64,000 nucleotides of DNA. It comes from Psoroptes ovis (taxonomy: Eukaryota; Arthropoda; Arachnida; Sarcoptiformes; Psoroptidae). The notes beneath the pieces were generated by a model. It was not told the DNA's origin, did not search any database, and saw only the letters and a program-made list of their open reading frames with translations. Numbering within the stretch: the stretch's first letter is position 1; the number at the start of each line of letters is the position of its first letter. A program made the translations under genes and the position numbers. The stretch is taken from assembly GCA_002943765.1 (NCBI GenBank), contig PQWQ01000008.1, positions 1,364,001-1,428,000 on the forward strand. Reading direction: 5' to 3'. Positions 1 to 13,142 of the stretch are shown piece after piece.

Positions 1-3000
1 ACTCATGTTTTGAAATGTTCATGTTTTATAAATGTTCATCCATAATCATTTGGCAACAATTCAAATGAATGAATGAAGATTGAAGAATAAAGAATAAAAA
101 TAGATGAATATTCGAATACAATCTTTGAATCAACGAACAAGAATATGGCCGTATTAAATTTAATTATAAATTCGAATTCAATTCTACAGATTCTACAATT
201 CAATTCAATGAACATCAATGATAATGATGAATGTTCGCGTGTAAATGAATGTTCATGTGTTTGAATGGCATAAGCATCAGCACCAACAGCAACAGCAGCC
301 ACGACAACGACAACCTCTGAACATATTCGACACATTTTTCTTTCCATCATTTAAGAATGTTTGATAGTTCTTAAGAAATTCAACAAGAAACATCGAAAAA
401 AACAAAAACTAATTAAATCAAATTTAATTCAGTGTACAGTACTGACTAAATGATTATTGAGAAACTGATTTCAACAAACAATCGTTATTCAAACAAACAT
501 TGAAAATATTATAATATTATTTTACTTCAAAGACATTCAAAAAAATATTCGAAAATATTTTTGATAATTTAAATATTTTGAGAGCATAAGAATATTCTGT
601 GAAAGATAATGTAAATAATAATATGGTATGATGATAATTCTAAGACTAATGGTATGATAATGATGATGATGATCATTGATTTGTATCTCTTGATTTCGTT
701 AACGTCTTCATTAATAACCACAACCAACCATCATCATCAACAGCAGAAGATTTCAATTATCATCAGTAAATGATTTGGGTAAATGTTAATTAATGTTAAG
801 AACCAGTAAAGTGTGTGTGGTGCGACGGAATGATTTTTGTTGACTAAAAAAACATTCGAAATTATCATCGAAATTATCATCTGAATGATCGAATAATCAT
901 CATCAGCATCAGCAAGTAAACCAAACAACGATTATTGTTATCATTCATAATCATTTGCATTTTGATTATATTTTTAAAAAAAATGATTTTTAATTGTGTC
1001 ATTGTTATTCCTGAATATTCAAAAAATTCATTCATTCATTCATTGATTAAATGAAAAAATTTGCAAATTTGGCAAAATTTGACAAAATACAATTCAATAA
1101 TAATCAACGAATTCAATCAAATATTTTACCATTCAAAAAAATTCAAACAAAATTCAAAAAGAATCCATGAATTTTGATGAATCGATGATGATTGACTGTG
1201 AAAGCATTTGACTTGAACAAACAAAACAAACAAACAAACAATTGAAATTGAAATTGAATTCAAAATCAACATTTTTTTTGAATGAATAAAAATTCAAGAT
1301 TCATTTGAATCGGAACAAATAAACAAACAAACAAAACAAACGACAACAGCAGCCGAATCGGCCCAAATATCAGCCATCATCAAACGCTGTCACCACCACC
1401 ACCACCACCGCTGCCGACAACAACAACAGCAGCAGCCGTCACCATCATTGACATCATTTACTTCAGTGACTTTATTCGCGATTCGGCAGCCACGAATCAA
1501 CCACGACCAAACTGAATCAACCAAATCAAATTCAAACGAATCAAATCGAACACGATCAACCGAACCAAATTTAAACGAATCGAATCAACCGAACTAAATC
1601 AAAATTCAAATTCAGTTCTGATCATATTCGAATAAACCGAACTGCAAATCAAATTCAATTCTGATCCATTTCATCCATCAAATTCGATAATTTGAATTAT
1701 CATCATTCGAATTATTCATCATCACCATTGTTTATCATCATCATCATCATCATCGTCATCGTGAGTAGATATTAATTTAAATATTCGGTTAGAATAAGAA
1801 CAGAATTTACATTTACGAAATTCACATTTAAAACCATTTTAGATTCAATCATATTCATTTATTTATTCAATCATATTCATTTATTCATATTTAATTTAAT
1901 CATTTATTCGATTTCATTTATTCGACACATTAATTTATTTATTTTATTATCATCATCATCATCATCATCGTCAACATCCACATCACCAACATTATCATCA
2001 TATTTCTGTCATAATCATTGCTGTTGTCGTTGTCGTCTTACTTTTACTGACTTAAATATCATTTATTGTCTTCTCCGTTATTATCATCATTGTATTATTT
2101 ACTCAATTGTGTTTACTACCGACTATTGTCGTCTTTGTCGTCGTCTTCTTCATCATCGTCCATATTGTTATTCGTATCATCTAAGATATATTTTTATGTG
2201 TTTCTGTTTATTATGTGTTTCTTCTGTGTTCGCGTGTGTGTATTGAATAAATGTGCAAAAATATTCAACATTCAACCGAACAAATTTTTCTTATTTTATT
2301 TCATTCATTCATTTATCTCTATGAATTCTTTGAATCGAATAAATTCTTATTCTTTAAGAATGAATGAATGAAGAATATTCCTTATTCTTAACGAAGAATA
2401 TTTATATTCATAGTCATTCTTCGAAATGGAATAATAATAATAATATTAATAATAATTCTTAACATTATAACATTCATAATTCTTTTACATGTGAAGCAAC
2501 AATAACATTTATATTCACAACATTCATAATAATTCAATTTATAATTTCAAACTTAATTAAATGAATTGAATCAAAAATTAAATTGAAAATGAAAATGAAA
2601 ATGAAATTTCTTCATTTTTCGATCAAATTAAATATATGAACAAACATACACACATATATGTCTATGATAATAATGATATAATTATTAATATAAAACAAGA
2701 TAAACCAAACACCAATGAGTAAACAATTAAAATTAATTCATTATTATTCAATACATTCGTATATAAATATTTGATATTTACAAACACACATACCGAATGG
2801 TAATACAGAATCGTGAAATATACGGAATTTCAAAAGTCTACAAAACAACCGTTTGTAAAATCGTTGGATAGTCGTCGGGGTATATCGAAACCTTTATATA
2901 TCTGTATTTCGATATATCCACATTGATATATCAACATCAAAACAACCCATAACTAACATCACAAAAACTAATTAACTGATAATTATTAACATTATTATCC

Positions 3001-4992
3001 ATTATTATTGTTGATATTTCACCATCATCATCATCTACAACATCATCATCATCATTGTTGTTGTTGCTGTTATTATTTGCTCCTTGTTGTATTAAATGTC
3101 AATAATATCATTATTTATTATTTTCGATATCGTGAATATCTATCTGTGTGTTTCTGTGTGCATGTTTGTATGTGTATTATGTGATATGAATTGTTGTTGA
3201 ATTGTACAGAGAATTACCCGAGAATATTTCGCAATAATGAAGAATATTCGTGCATTTTCTTCGAATGTTTTCAAGCCTATTCAAGAGTAAAGAATCCAAT
3301 AATCAAAGAATTTCAGCAATTCCAACAGAATTTGCCATTTCAGCAACAACCAAAAATGAAAATGAATCAATAAATCCATGTGGATGTTTTTTTCTGAACT
3401 TTTTAATTCAATTGAATTTATGAATCTTGAAATTTTGAATAATTCAAAAAATTGATTTATGATTCCATTGAACACTGTGATTATTTGATATTCAATGAAT
3501 GAATTATTCAATTTTCCTGCAATAAAATTGTCAACAAATAGTGAATTGATGAAAAATTGAATGAATTGATTATTATGATAATAATAATAAAAATCAATCA
3601 ATGATTTGAATGATTTGATTATATTTGAGATTTGTGTTTATGTTTGTTTGTGTAAATATCGTTTTGAATGAATATTGATCCATAAATATCTGTCCAATAG
3701 AAATATTTATTCAACAAAATTAATGAATGAATGAATGAATCAATCAATCAATAATTATTCGATTTTTTTTTTTGGTTCAAGTAAATCAATAAATTAATTA
3801 GTAATTAGTTCATCGATTAATTAATCAATAATCAATAATTATGATTAAATCACAATGCTAATTAAAACTATAACAAATCTATTCATCATTATCGATTGTA
3901 TCGACTTGAATATTAATAATAATAATAATAATAACAACATAAATAATGTTGATGTGGTAGGGTGTGGCGGTGGGTGGACATTTCAATAATAAAAATGATG
4001 ATTACAAATCAATCACTGATAATTGATAATCACCAATAATCATGATCGATCACTATTCACCTTTTAGACACACACCGACATTACCACAACGCACATATAT
4101 TCGAATTGTGAAAACTCCCACCAATCACCAGCAGCAGCAGCTCAGCAAAGTCTAACCTTGTTCATTTAATTTAATCACTGCAATCACCATTATCATCATC
4201 TTATTGAATGCACAATTTGCCAATCATCACAGCATACACAATATTGTACATATAGATGATTGATTAATTGAAATTGAATCGAAATCGTAATTAATTCTTT
4301 GCCCGCAACAACAAAAAAAAAAAAAAATTGAATTCAATGATAAATTCGAATCATCACCATAAGAAATTGAATTGAACCCGAAATTCAATTTATGGTCATC
4401 CGGAACAATCATAATTTATTCGGAAATTATACAACAAAAGAATATCGAATCCGATTCGATGATTAATTATTGCCGAAAACCCGGTAGTGAATGTACATGC
4501 ATCGATGACCAAAAATAACGGCCAATCTAAGAATTGAATCGAAGAATTCAATGAATCAAATCGTAAAAAAAAGAATCAATAATTAATCAAATATATTCAG
4601 CCATGAACCATGGAAATAATAATGAAATTGAAAAAATATGAATTTATTCCGGTTTAATTCAAATTCAAAAGTTTGAAAATTCAAAAATTATCATTCGAAA
4701 TTATCAATTGATACACTCACCGACCCACTTACTCACAAATGTATTGCACATCATTGTAAATTCAATATGAATTCAGCATAAGATGAATTGATCAAAATAA
4801 ATCAAAAAGCGATTCACCAGTGATTCAAGCACAAATTCAACAAAAAAAAAAAAAAAAAATCTCCAAAATTCAATTTGGCCGCACCAAATAAGCACCAAGA
4901 TAACAATCTCAATTGTTCAAAATTAATTCACTCATTCATATTGTAAATATAATTATTATTGAAAAAATAATAAATAAACACAAGAATATAAC
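1..4992. other. Gene-poor region upstream of the Na+/Ca2+ exchanger
   Basis: I see no protein-coding gene here. The DNA is AT-rich with many CAT/CAA/AATG runs, and short open frames (for example 36-350 and 2066-2371) are low-complexity and resemble nothing known. A slightly richer CAA/CAC stretch at about 1340-1760 ends in a good splice donor (GTGAGT at 1761), so it may be a noncoding first exon of the downstream exchanger gene; this is inference only. Confidence 0.6.
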
Positions 4993-7900
4993 ATGGAAAA
5001 ATCGATGAAAATATCGTTTTTATCGAAACACAATGATAATAATTGGACACAATTATATTATTCACCAATCATTTTTATCGTAAATTTCATTGTTGTAATA
5101 TTAATTACAAATATAATTGAAGCTGCTCATATTATTGTTCAAAATAATAATAGAAATTATAATTATAAATTTTATGATGATAATAACAATAATTACAATT
5201 ATAGTGGCCATATAGCATTACCATTACAATCATTAGAATCGGAATCATCATTATCATCATATGATGATGATGATGATTCAGATGATCAAATAATAAAATG
5301 TTCCGATGGTCTTATAATACCGGTATGGGAACCAACGACAAATTTAGCATTAGGTGATTTGATTGCACGTGGTGTTGTATATTTTGTTCTCCTCGTTTAT
5401 TTATTTGTTGGTGTATCGATTATTGCCGATAAATTTATGGCCGCTATTGAAGTGATTACATCACAAGAAAAACAAATTGTTATTAAAAAATTGAATCGTG
5501 AACCACAAATAATTAGTGTTCGGATTTGGAATGAAACCGTATCGAATTTAACGTTGATGGCATTAGGTTCATCGGCGCCTGAAATTCTGCTGTCAATAAT
5601 TGAAGTTTATGCACAAGATTTTCAAGCAGGTGAACTAGGGCCCGGTACTATTGTTGGTAGTGCTGCATTCAATATGTTTGTCATCATCGGGATTTGTGTT
5701 TTCTGTATACCGAATGGTGAATATAAAAAAATTAAACATCTTCGTGTATTTTTTGTCACCATGATTTGGAGTGTATTTGCATATATTTGGCTATATCTAA
5801 TATTGACATGGTCATCATATGGTGTCATTGATATATGGGAAGGTTTAGTTACGTTTGCAATGTTTCCAGCAACAGTATTAACCGCTTATATTGCTGATCG
5901 TCGTTTATTAGTGTATAAATATTTGTCGAAAAAATATCGTATGAATAAACGTGGTATGATTGTCGGTACTGAAGGTGAAGATTTAGAAATGCAACAACAA
6001 CCATCACAATTGAATAAAATGAATAATAACAATTTGTATGATATGAATGGATTGAAACAATTTGATGAAATTGATGATGAATCCAAAGAATTTGAAATGC
6101 ATCGTTTAGAATATATGCAAGTACTGCGTGAAATACGTAAAAAACATCCATCGGCAACGATGAACGAAATTGAAGTGTTGGCTCGTAATGAAATTATGAA
6201 TCGTGGCCCAAAAAGTAGGGCATTCTATAGGTTACAGGTAAATTTTCCATTACATTGATTTCGAATCAATTTTGATTAAATTCAATTTGATTTAAAATAT
6301 TCGAATTTCGATAGGCGACCCGAAAATTGACCGGCGGCAACGTACTCAGTAAACGTCGTGTTGAAAAGAAAAAAGAAATCAAACTTCGATCAACGAAAAA
6401 ACATGATAACACTATCAAAGTATTTTTCGATCCTGGCCATTATACTGTTATGGAAAATGTTGGTGAATTTGCTTGTACAGTAACACGTGAAGGTGATCTA
6501 AGTCATTCGATTTGTGTTGATTTTAAAACGGAAGATGGTACAGCTGAAGCTGGTTCCGATTATGAACCGGTTGAAGGTACATTGATATTTCGTAGCGGTG
6601 AACAACATAAACAGGTATTTAATCTGATTCAATCGATTCGATTTTCGATCCATTCACCCTAATTATCACCATTTACTTTGATCTAGATTTATATTACTGT
6701 CATCGATGATGATGTATTCGAAGAAGATGAACATTTCTATGTAATACTTAGTAATCCAAGATTTTTAAGTCATGATAATTTAAATGGTATTAATCAACAA
6801 CAACAATCAACTAATGGTGCTCCGACTAACGTTGCAGCAATACAACAAAATTTACCAAAATTACAATTAAGTACACCAGCTGTTGCAACCGTAATGATAT
6901 TGGATGATGATCATTCAGGTGTATTTTCATTTTCTGAAGCACAATATGAAATACCTGAATCTATCGGGGAATATCACCTTGAAGTTAGTAGATATAGTGG
7001 TGCACGTGGTAAAGTAATATTACCATATAAAACTATGGAAGGTACTGCTAAAGATGGTAGTGATTTCGTTCAGACAAGTGGCCATATTATATTTGAAGAT
7101 AATCAAACATCGTATGTATTTTTTGAATTTAATCCATTAATTATTAATTACTCATAATTAATTCATAATCAATTTTCCAATCCCAAAACCAAATATGAAG
7201 CCAATATATTCCAATCAACATAATGGACAATGAAAGCTATGAAAAAGATGTTATATTCTATGTTGAACTTGGTGAACCTATTCGTGAAGAAGGTAAATTT
7301 GCAATTAGTCAACAAAAAAAATCCATTAATCAATTAATTAATTAATTAAACAAAAAATTCAATTCATCCAAATTAATTATTTAAACTAGATTTAAACAGT
7401 GAAAATGATGATGATCGTGAAGCACAAACGGATGCCGATGAAATAGCATTGCTTGGTAAACCGAAATTAGGTGAACTATACAAATGTCAAATACGTATAC
7501 GTGAAAGTAAAGAATTCAAGGTAATTCGAATTTCAAATTATTTAATGATTTAATTTGATTTATTGATTTGATGATCCGTGAATAGAGTATGGTCGATAAA
7601 TTAATCTCGAAAGCAAACACCAGCATCACGATTGGTTCATCGTCATGGAAAGAACAATTTATCGAAGCAATTACTGTATCTGCAGGTATTCAACCTTAAT
7701 TCCATTGTTTTAAATGACTCTTGGATGACCCTTTTTGTTGTTTTTCCATAGGTGATGATGATGAAGACGGTGATGGTGAAGAGAAGATGCCAACTTGTTC
7801 CGATTATGTGATGCATTTTTTTACATTATTTTGGAAAGTATTATTTGCATTTGTACCGCCAACAGGTAATTAGATAGATTTCTTGATTAATTTCAGCTGA

Positions 7901-8750
7901 TTAATTGATTTACACGTGTTTTTCTTCAAATTAATCTAGATTACATGAATGGTTGGCTATGTTTTGTTTGTTCAATATTAGTAATCGGTATTCTAACAGC
8001 ATTTATCGGTGATTTAGCATCACATTTTGGTTGTACAAGTGGTATTAAAGATACTGTTACAGCAATATCGTTTGTTGCGCTTGGTACTAGTGTTCCAGGT
8101 AAGTTTAAATTTGAGAATTTTTTGAAAATACGTAGTGATACGTCATTTTGCTCCAATTATTTCAAAATTTTCCCTGTCTCAATGCCGATGACGTACTAAG
8201 TCTGTGAGGAATTATATGGAAGCCGGCGTTCAGCTGCAGTGCATCTGCATTGCAGCTAAAAGGCAATTGGATTTCAAACAATCATTCAAGCGATAATTGC
8301 ATGACACATTTACTTGATTTAATTAATTGTTTTTTCCTCATTTTCATTTGTAATTAAATTGAAAAATCAATTAATTTAGATACATTTGCCAGTAAAGTGG
8401 CCGCTCAAAATGATAAATATGCCGATTCATCGATTGGCAATGTAACCGGTAGTAATGCAGTGAATGTATTTTTAGGCATCGGTATTGCATGGACATTGGC
8501 CGCAATGGTCAATGCATATCGTGGTACACAATTTCGTATCGATCCGGGTAGTTTAGCATATTCAGTAACATTGTTTTGTGCATCGGCAGCATTTTGTTGT
8601 CTAATATTAATGATACGTAGACGTGCCGGTGGTGAATTAGGTGGACCATTCGTATCAAAATTATTGACGACAATGTTATTCGTCGGTATTTGGTTATTCT
8701 ATATATTAATGTCTTGTTTAGAAGCATATGAAATTATACCTGGATTTTAA
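4993..8750 (+). CDS. Calx: Na+/Ca2+ exchanger (NCX/Calx family), 9 coding exons
   Basis: Plasma-membrane antiporter that extrudes Ca2+ in exchange for Na+. Exons 4993-6237, 6315-6614, 6687-7111, 7201-7292, 7390-7520, 7586-7685, 7752-7865, 7940-8098 and 8380-8750 join in phase to 978 residues, close to mammalian NCX1. Visible parts in order: hydrophobic N-terminal segment (about 25-45), an Asp-rich stretch, the alpha-1 repeat with GSSAPEILLS (about 192-201), a basic XIP-like segment after the fifth helix (RRLLVYKYLSKKYRMNKRG), two Calx-beta Ca2+-binding domains with acidic loops (DDDVFEEDEHF in the first), SSWKEQFIEAITVSAG, then the alpha-2 repeat with GTSVPDTFAS and SIGNVTGSNAVNVFLG. An NGT-type spacer rich in Gln/Asn (about 6790-6860) enlarges the end of the first Calx-beta domain. 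The ATG at 4993 is first in frame; 5005 is an alternative. The exon 4 acceptor (ATGAAG at 7200) has a weak pyrimidine tract and is the least certain junction. Confidence 0.95.
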
Positions 8751-10988
8751 AAATTTTCCGAAATCAAATTGAATCGAATTGAAATTGCCAATTACATGTA
8801 AAAAAAAAACGAAGATGATTATTATAACCGATTAACGCCCTATTAACTTGCCAAAAAAAAAAACAATTTGACAAAGCATACTATTATTGATAATAAGAAT
8901 CAAGAAACAAATATTTTCTTTTTTTCTTCATTTTATTTCAAATACATCGAGATTCATATGTAAATACATGTATTGCTCATACATTATCGCTTCATCATTC
9001 ATTCATCATCGGTACATCATCATCATCATAAAACAATCATTTAACCATTTTGATTATCTGATTTATCTGATTCAACTCGACTTCAAACATTGGAATGTGC
9101 CTGTGTTGTGTACAGTGCGCCTTGGAATGGAATGAATATTAATATCTTCGGTGCCTGTGTACTTGGCGCTTGTCGAATGCTGTCTCGAACATCGATAATC
9201 AGCTTAATCAATCATTGAATATATAAATTCATCATCGTTATCATTCAATGATCATCAATAATCAGCCATGTTATAATCGAACCAGATTTATATATCGACA
9301 AGCAACGATTACATACACAATTACACGCAGATAAATATTTTTGGTCTTTCGAATTTTTTGAAAATTTCAAATTCTCTCTTGGTTCTATTGGTTCTTCTAT
9401 TTGAATTCAACTGCTTCAAAAAAAAAAACGTATATTTAATTATCCGCCCAATAATTTGTAGCCTGTAGTAGGCCTGATACCTGAGAGGTCCCTGAAGAGA
9501 CCAGGCTAGGACCAGGGTCCATCAGAACAGTGAATCGAGTGCAATAAATTAGTGACGAATTAGCGAATCAGGTTTCTTTTCTGTTTTTATTCTGTTTTAT
9601 TCATCATTAATACATCATGAATGATTTGATGGTAGCCTATTGATCGAAAAACATTAAATACTTAGTTAATGAAGAACAAATTGTTGAAATAATAATAATT
9701 ACAATTACAATAATAATAATAATAATAATTGGCCTTATATAAAAACAAATACATGCATACATACACAAGTACAAACACAAATATAAATATATGAAAAAAA
9801 TATTTATTTATTTTAAATTATTTTGATTAAAAATTTTAAATGATTTATTTAAAATTAATTATTTAAAATCAATAATTTTTTCGCTCTGTTTTCATTCAAA
9901 AAATATCAAATTTATTTATTCAAAAAATTATATTTATTCAAATATATGAATTTGTATTTATATTTATTTTACAAAGAGTTATAAACAAAAAAAAAAAATT
10001 TAAAAGATTTTAATGATTTGGATAGTCTTCGTTATATTATTCAATGTTATATTTATTGATTTATAATTTTTGAATTAATTATCATTTTGTTTTGTTGTTC
10101 TTGCTGTTTAATGATGATAATGTTAATATTTATTAAAAATTCATTTGAAATTATTTGAAATTTTTCTTTTTGTTTTTTTGAAAACATTTGAAATAGTTAA
10201 AAAACGTTCATTCAAATTATGAGAAAATGATTGTGAATATAAATAAAATTATTTTCATTATTATCATAATAACAATGACAATTTGTTCGATCGATAACAT
10301 AAATTGTTGCCATAATAATAAATACATTGTATTGATTGATAAATTTATTGCATAAATAATAATAATAATAACGAAAATAATTGGAAACGTAATCAATTTT
10401 GAATGTTTTTCATTTGTTAATGGTGAAAATAATGAAAATAATGATGATGATGATGATGATAATGAATGTAATGATAATAATTCAATTATGAAATTAATTA
10501 ATAATAATGATGATTCCATTGATAATAATGATGTACGATATTCAAATTGATGTGCTATAATTTTTTTTTTTTTTTCGTTGAAATAATTAATGAAAAATTA
10601 ATTAATAAATTTTTAGTGTTAATTAAAAATTAATTACAAAATACCTTTATAAATCATTATTATCGTTTCGATCAATGCATGGAATGTTGTAATGGCAAGC
10701 AAAAAATTGCTCGATATTCGATTGATAACGAGTTTTATCGTCATTATTATTATTATTATTGAATGTGTGGTGGATGTGTTTGGGCGCTTTTTGAAGGGTG
10801 AATTTTTCAATTAAATACTTGGACCCTGTTGTTTGTTTGTTGTCGATTTGGATCTTATTGTTTGTCATTGTCAATTTGCACCTTGTTTATTAAAAATAAA
10901 TGACACACGAATAATTGAAATCATTTCATCACCATGGAAACCTGGAAATTCTTTTGCTTATTTGAATTTTTCTCTCTCTGAGAAAAGA
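8751..10988. other. Intergenic region between Calx and EIPR1
   Basis: No gene recognised. The first few hundred bases are probably the Calx 3' UTR. A GC-richer patch at 9457-9535 contains GGTCCCTGAAGAGACC, a short inverted repeat, in otherwise AT-rich DNA. The rest is A/T homopolymers and AAT repeats; the open frame at 10217-10519 on the minus strand is low-complexity and rejected. Confidence 0.6.
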
Positions 10989-12326
10989 TCAATGAAGAAT
11001 GTCCATTTTAACATATTCAGGTACTTTATTAATGATTAAACGTCCATCATAACTCAATGATGCAAATATCCATGGATCATTTGGTGACCATTCAATTGAA
11101 TAAACGCTATCACAATGATCTTCATATTTTTTGATTAAACCATCTTCAGTTTTCATTGAATTCTTGGCCGTTGGAGCATTGTTTTCATTCGAATCATTGC
11201 ACTTTTCAACACCATCGTCATTTGATCCAGTATCACTGCAAGATGAATCATCATCATCATTGATTAATTGTTCAAATGATTGCGACGCTATCGATTCAGC
11301 TTTCAATAGATTAACATTACCATCACTACTTGATGATAACAATAACTGATCATGAAATGAATTATAACGTATTGACCATACCCAATGTGTATGATACAAC
11401 ATATTTAACACTGGTTTTGTTATGCAACGAATATCCCAAAATTTTATTTCACAATCATCACCACAGGTAGCAAAATAATATTGTGAATTTGGATTAAAAT
11501 CCATATCACGTATCATTTGTTCATGTCCTTTCATTATTTTCCATGTATGATTACTATTCATTTCATATGAATTTGAATTCGCTGTTGATGATGATATACG
11601 TAAATCTTTTGCATAAATATTATTATTACATATGATTGTAATGATATTTGAATTGAAATGTGGTGACCAATTACAATTGGATATTTTCGTTAAACGACTG
11701 GATGTTGTCGATGATGTATTTGATTGTTGAGTTTGTTTATCATTAATGTCAATATATTGTTTCAGCTTGAATGTTTCCAAATCAACTAATGCTAATTTGG
11801 TTTCCAAACACAGAATTAATTCATTTTCATCATCTGGTTTGATTCGTGCTGTGTGGCTTAGATTTTCATCAAATTTACCATCGTTTGAGAATGTATGAAT
11901 ATTTTCCATCGGTAACAATGATGATGATGATTGATTACTGTCATTATCATATAAATTATCATCAGATAAATCAACCGGTATTTCCCAAAGTGTAAAATTA
12001 TTTTCAATTTTTACACTATTCGTAGTGTTTGCAGTTGTTGGATATGAATAACTTGTGAGCAGAAATTTAGATTGTTTTGTAAACGACAGCAATTGCCATA
12101 TTTCACCAACAGAATGTTTAAATACATATTTATTCAATGAATTATTATCATCAAAATATTCTAATAAATGTATTTGATTATCATTGTTGTTGTTATTGCC
12201 ATTATTTTTAATCAACGATTGTGTACCAATAAAATATCGGGTAATTGATAAATTTTCATTATATTGTGAACACAGGGATCGACATTCATAATCAACACCA
12301 TAGATTAATGATGAATTTTCGGCCAT
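10989..12326 (-). CDS. EIPR1: EIPR1/TSSC1-like WD40-repeat protein, single exon
   Basis: EARP/GARP-interacting WD40 protein; in animals the family works with the EARP tethering complex in endosomal recycling and dense-core-vesicle cargo sorting. One uninterrupted 445-residue frame. The N-terminus (LIYGVDYECRSL, then FIGTQSL and QIHLLEYFDDNNSLNKYVF) and the C-terminal WD repeats (RDMDFNPNSQYYFATCGDD, IKFWDIRCITKPV, HTHWVWSIRYNSFHDQLLL, YEDHCDSVYSIEWS, ASLSYDGRLIINKVP) follow the family order closely. It is about 60 residues longer than human EIPR1 because of Asn/Asp/Ser-rich loops between blades. The ATG at 12326 gives the expected family N-terminus. It is head-to-head with COA4, 216 bp apart. 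PC2, a dense-core-vesicle enzyme, lies 8 kb away, but I see no evidence that this matters. Confidence 0.93.
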   Translation of the reverse strand: MAENSSLIYGVDYECRSLCSQYNENLSITRYFIGTQSLIKNNGNNNNNDNQIHLLEYFDDNNSLNKYVFKHSVGEIWQLLSFTKQSKFLLTSYSYPTTANTTNSVKIENNFTLWEIPVDLSDDNLYDNDSNQSSSSLLPMENIHTFSNDGKFDENLSHTARIKPDDENELILCLETKLALVDLETFKLKQYIDINDKQTQQSNTSSTTSSRLTKISNCNWSPHFNSNIITIICNNNIYAKDLRISSSTANSNSYEMNSNHTWKIMKGHEQMIRDMDFNPNSQYYFATCGDDCEIKFWDIRCITKPVLNMLYHTHWVWSIRYNSFHDQLLLSSSSDGNVNLLKAESIASQSFEQLINDDDDSSCSDTGSNDDGVEKCNDSNENNAPTAKNSMKTEDGLIKKYEDHCDSVYSIEWSPNDPWIFASLSYDGRLIINKVPEYVKMDILH

Positions 12327-12542
12327 TTAATTATCGAAATTAATTTGACATTGATTGAAAAATCTTTGAAAAAAAAATGACAACAAATCAAATCAGAGAA
12401 AATGTCAACAAAAAATTTGGAGTCGTACTTTGTGAACGCTACATTTGTTAACCTTAAAACACGTGGTTAACATCAACAAATTAACCTTTGATTTTTAACG
12501 GGTTTCATCATTTCAATTTTTAAATTAATTTCAACGATTAAA
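12327..12542. promoter_or_regulatory. Bidirectional promoter region, EIPR1/COA4
   Basis: The 216 bp between the two divergent start codons must hold both promoters. It contains a palindromic E-box CACGTG at 12460-12465 flanked by two GTTAAC palindromes (about 12448 and 12466). The role of these sites is inference. Confidence 0.5.
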
Positions 12543-12871
12543 ATGGCCGATGATAAATCAAGTAATACGGACGGAAAACCATTGGAAGACGAAGAAAAAG
12601 ATCCACTCGAGGAAATGCTAGATCGTACTGGATGTAAGCAACAGCATTATGATCTGCAGGTGAATTATTTGAAATGATTTAATTCTTCTTAATTTCTTTA
12701 AGATCTTAATTTTGATCCCCATAATCTTCATCAATCAATCAACAGGAATGTATGTATGAACACAAAGATTGGCGCCGCTGTCAGCATCTGGTCAATGAAT
12801 TACGTGATTGTATGCTGCGATATGAACAACAGAAGCGGCCAGAATTTCAAAATATCAAAGATCAGAATTAA
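12543..12871 (+). CDS. COA4: COA4/CHCHD8 cytochrome-c-oxidase assembly factor, 2 exons
   Basis: Small twin-CX9C protein of the mitochondrial intermembrane space needed for complex IV assembly. Exons 12543-12659 and 12746-12871 join in phase 0 to 80 residues; each exon alone is too short to stand out. The family-typical DPLEEMLDRTGC start is followed by the first CX9C (Cys31-Cys41, spanning the intron) and, after YEHKDWRRC, the second CX9C (Cys52-Cys62). The cysteine spacing and the DW-x-x-C element match COA4 rather than other CHCH proteins. No N-terminal targeting peptide is visible, as expected for MIA40-imported proteins. Intron 86 bp, donor GTGAAT, acceptor AACAG. It converges with the seven-TM gene, whose stop lies 272 bp downstream. 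Confidence 0.93.
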
Positions 12872-13142
12872 ATAGTCCAAAAATTGTAAATCAATGTTGA
12901 TATTATCATTTGTTTGAAATGCATTTTAATCCTAAATTCAAATAGTTATTTGGTTACAATTTAAATAATAATAATAATAATAATGATTATAATACATCAA
13001 TTGAAAAAAAGAAATTGAATATAACACTAAATGCATTTGAAATCTATGCTAAAATCTAATTAATTAGTTAATTAATTAATTAATTATTTATAATCAATGA
13101 TTAGAATATATATATTGAAACATATCTAAGAACAGAAAAATG

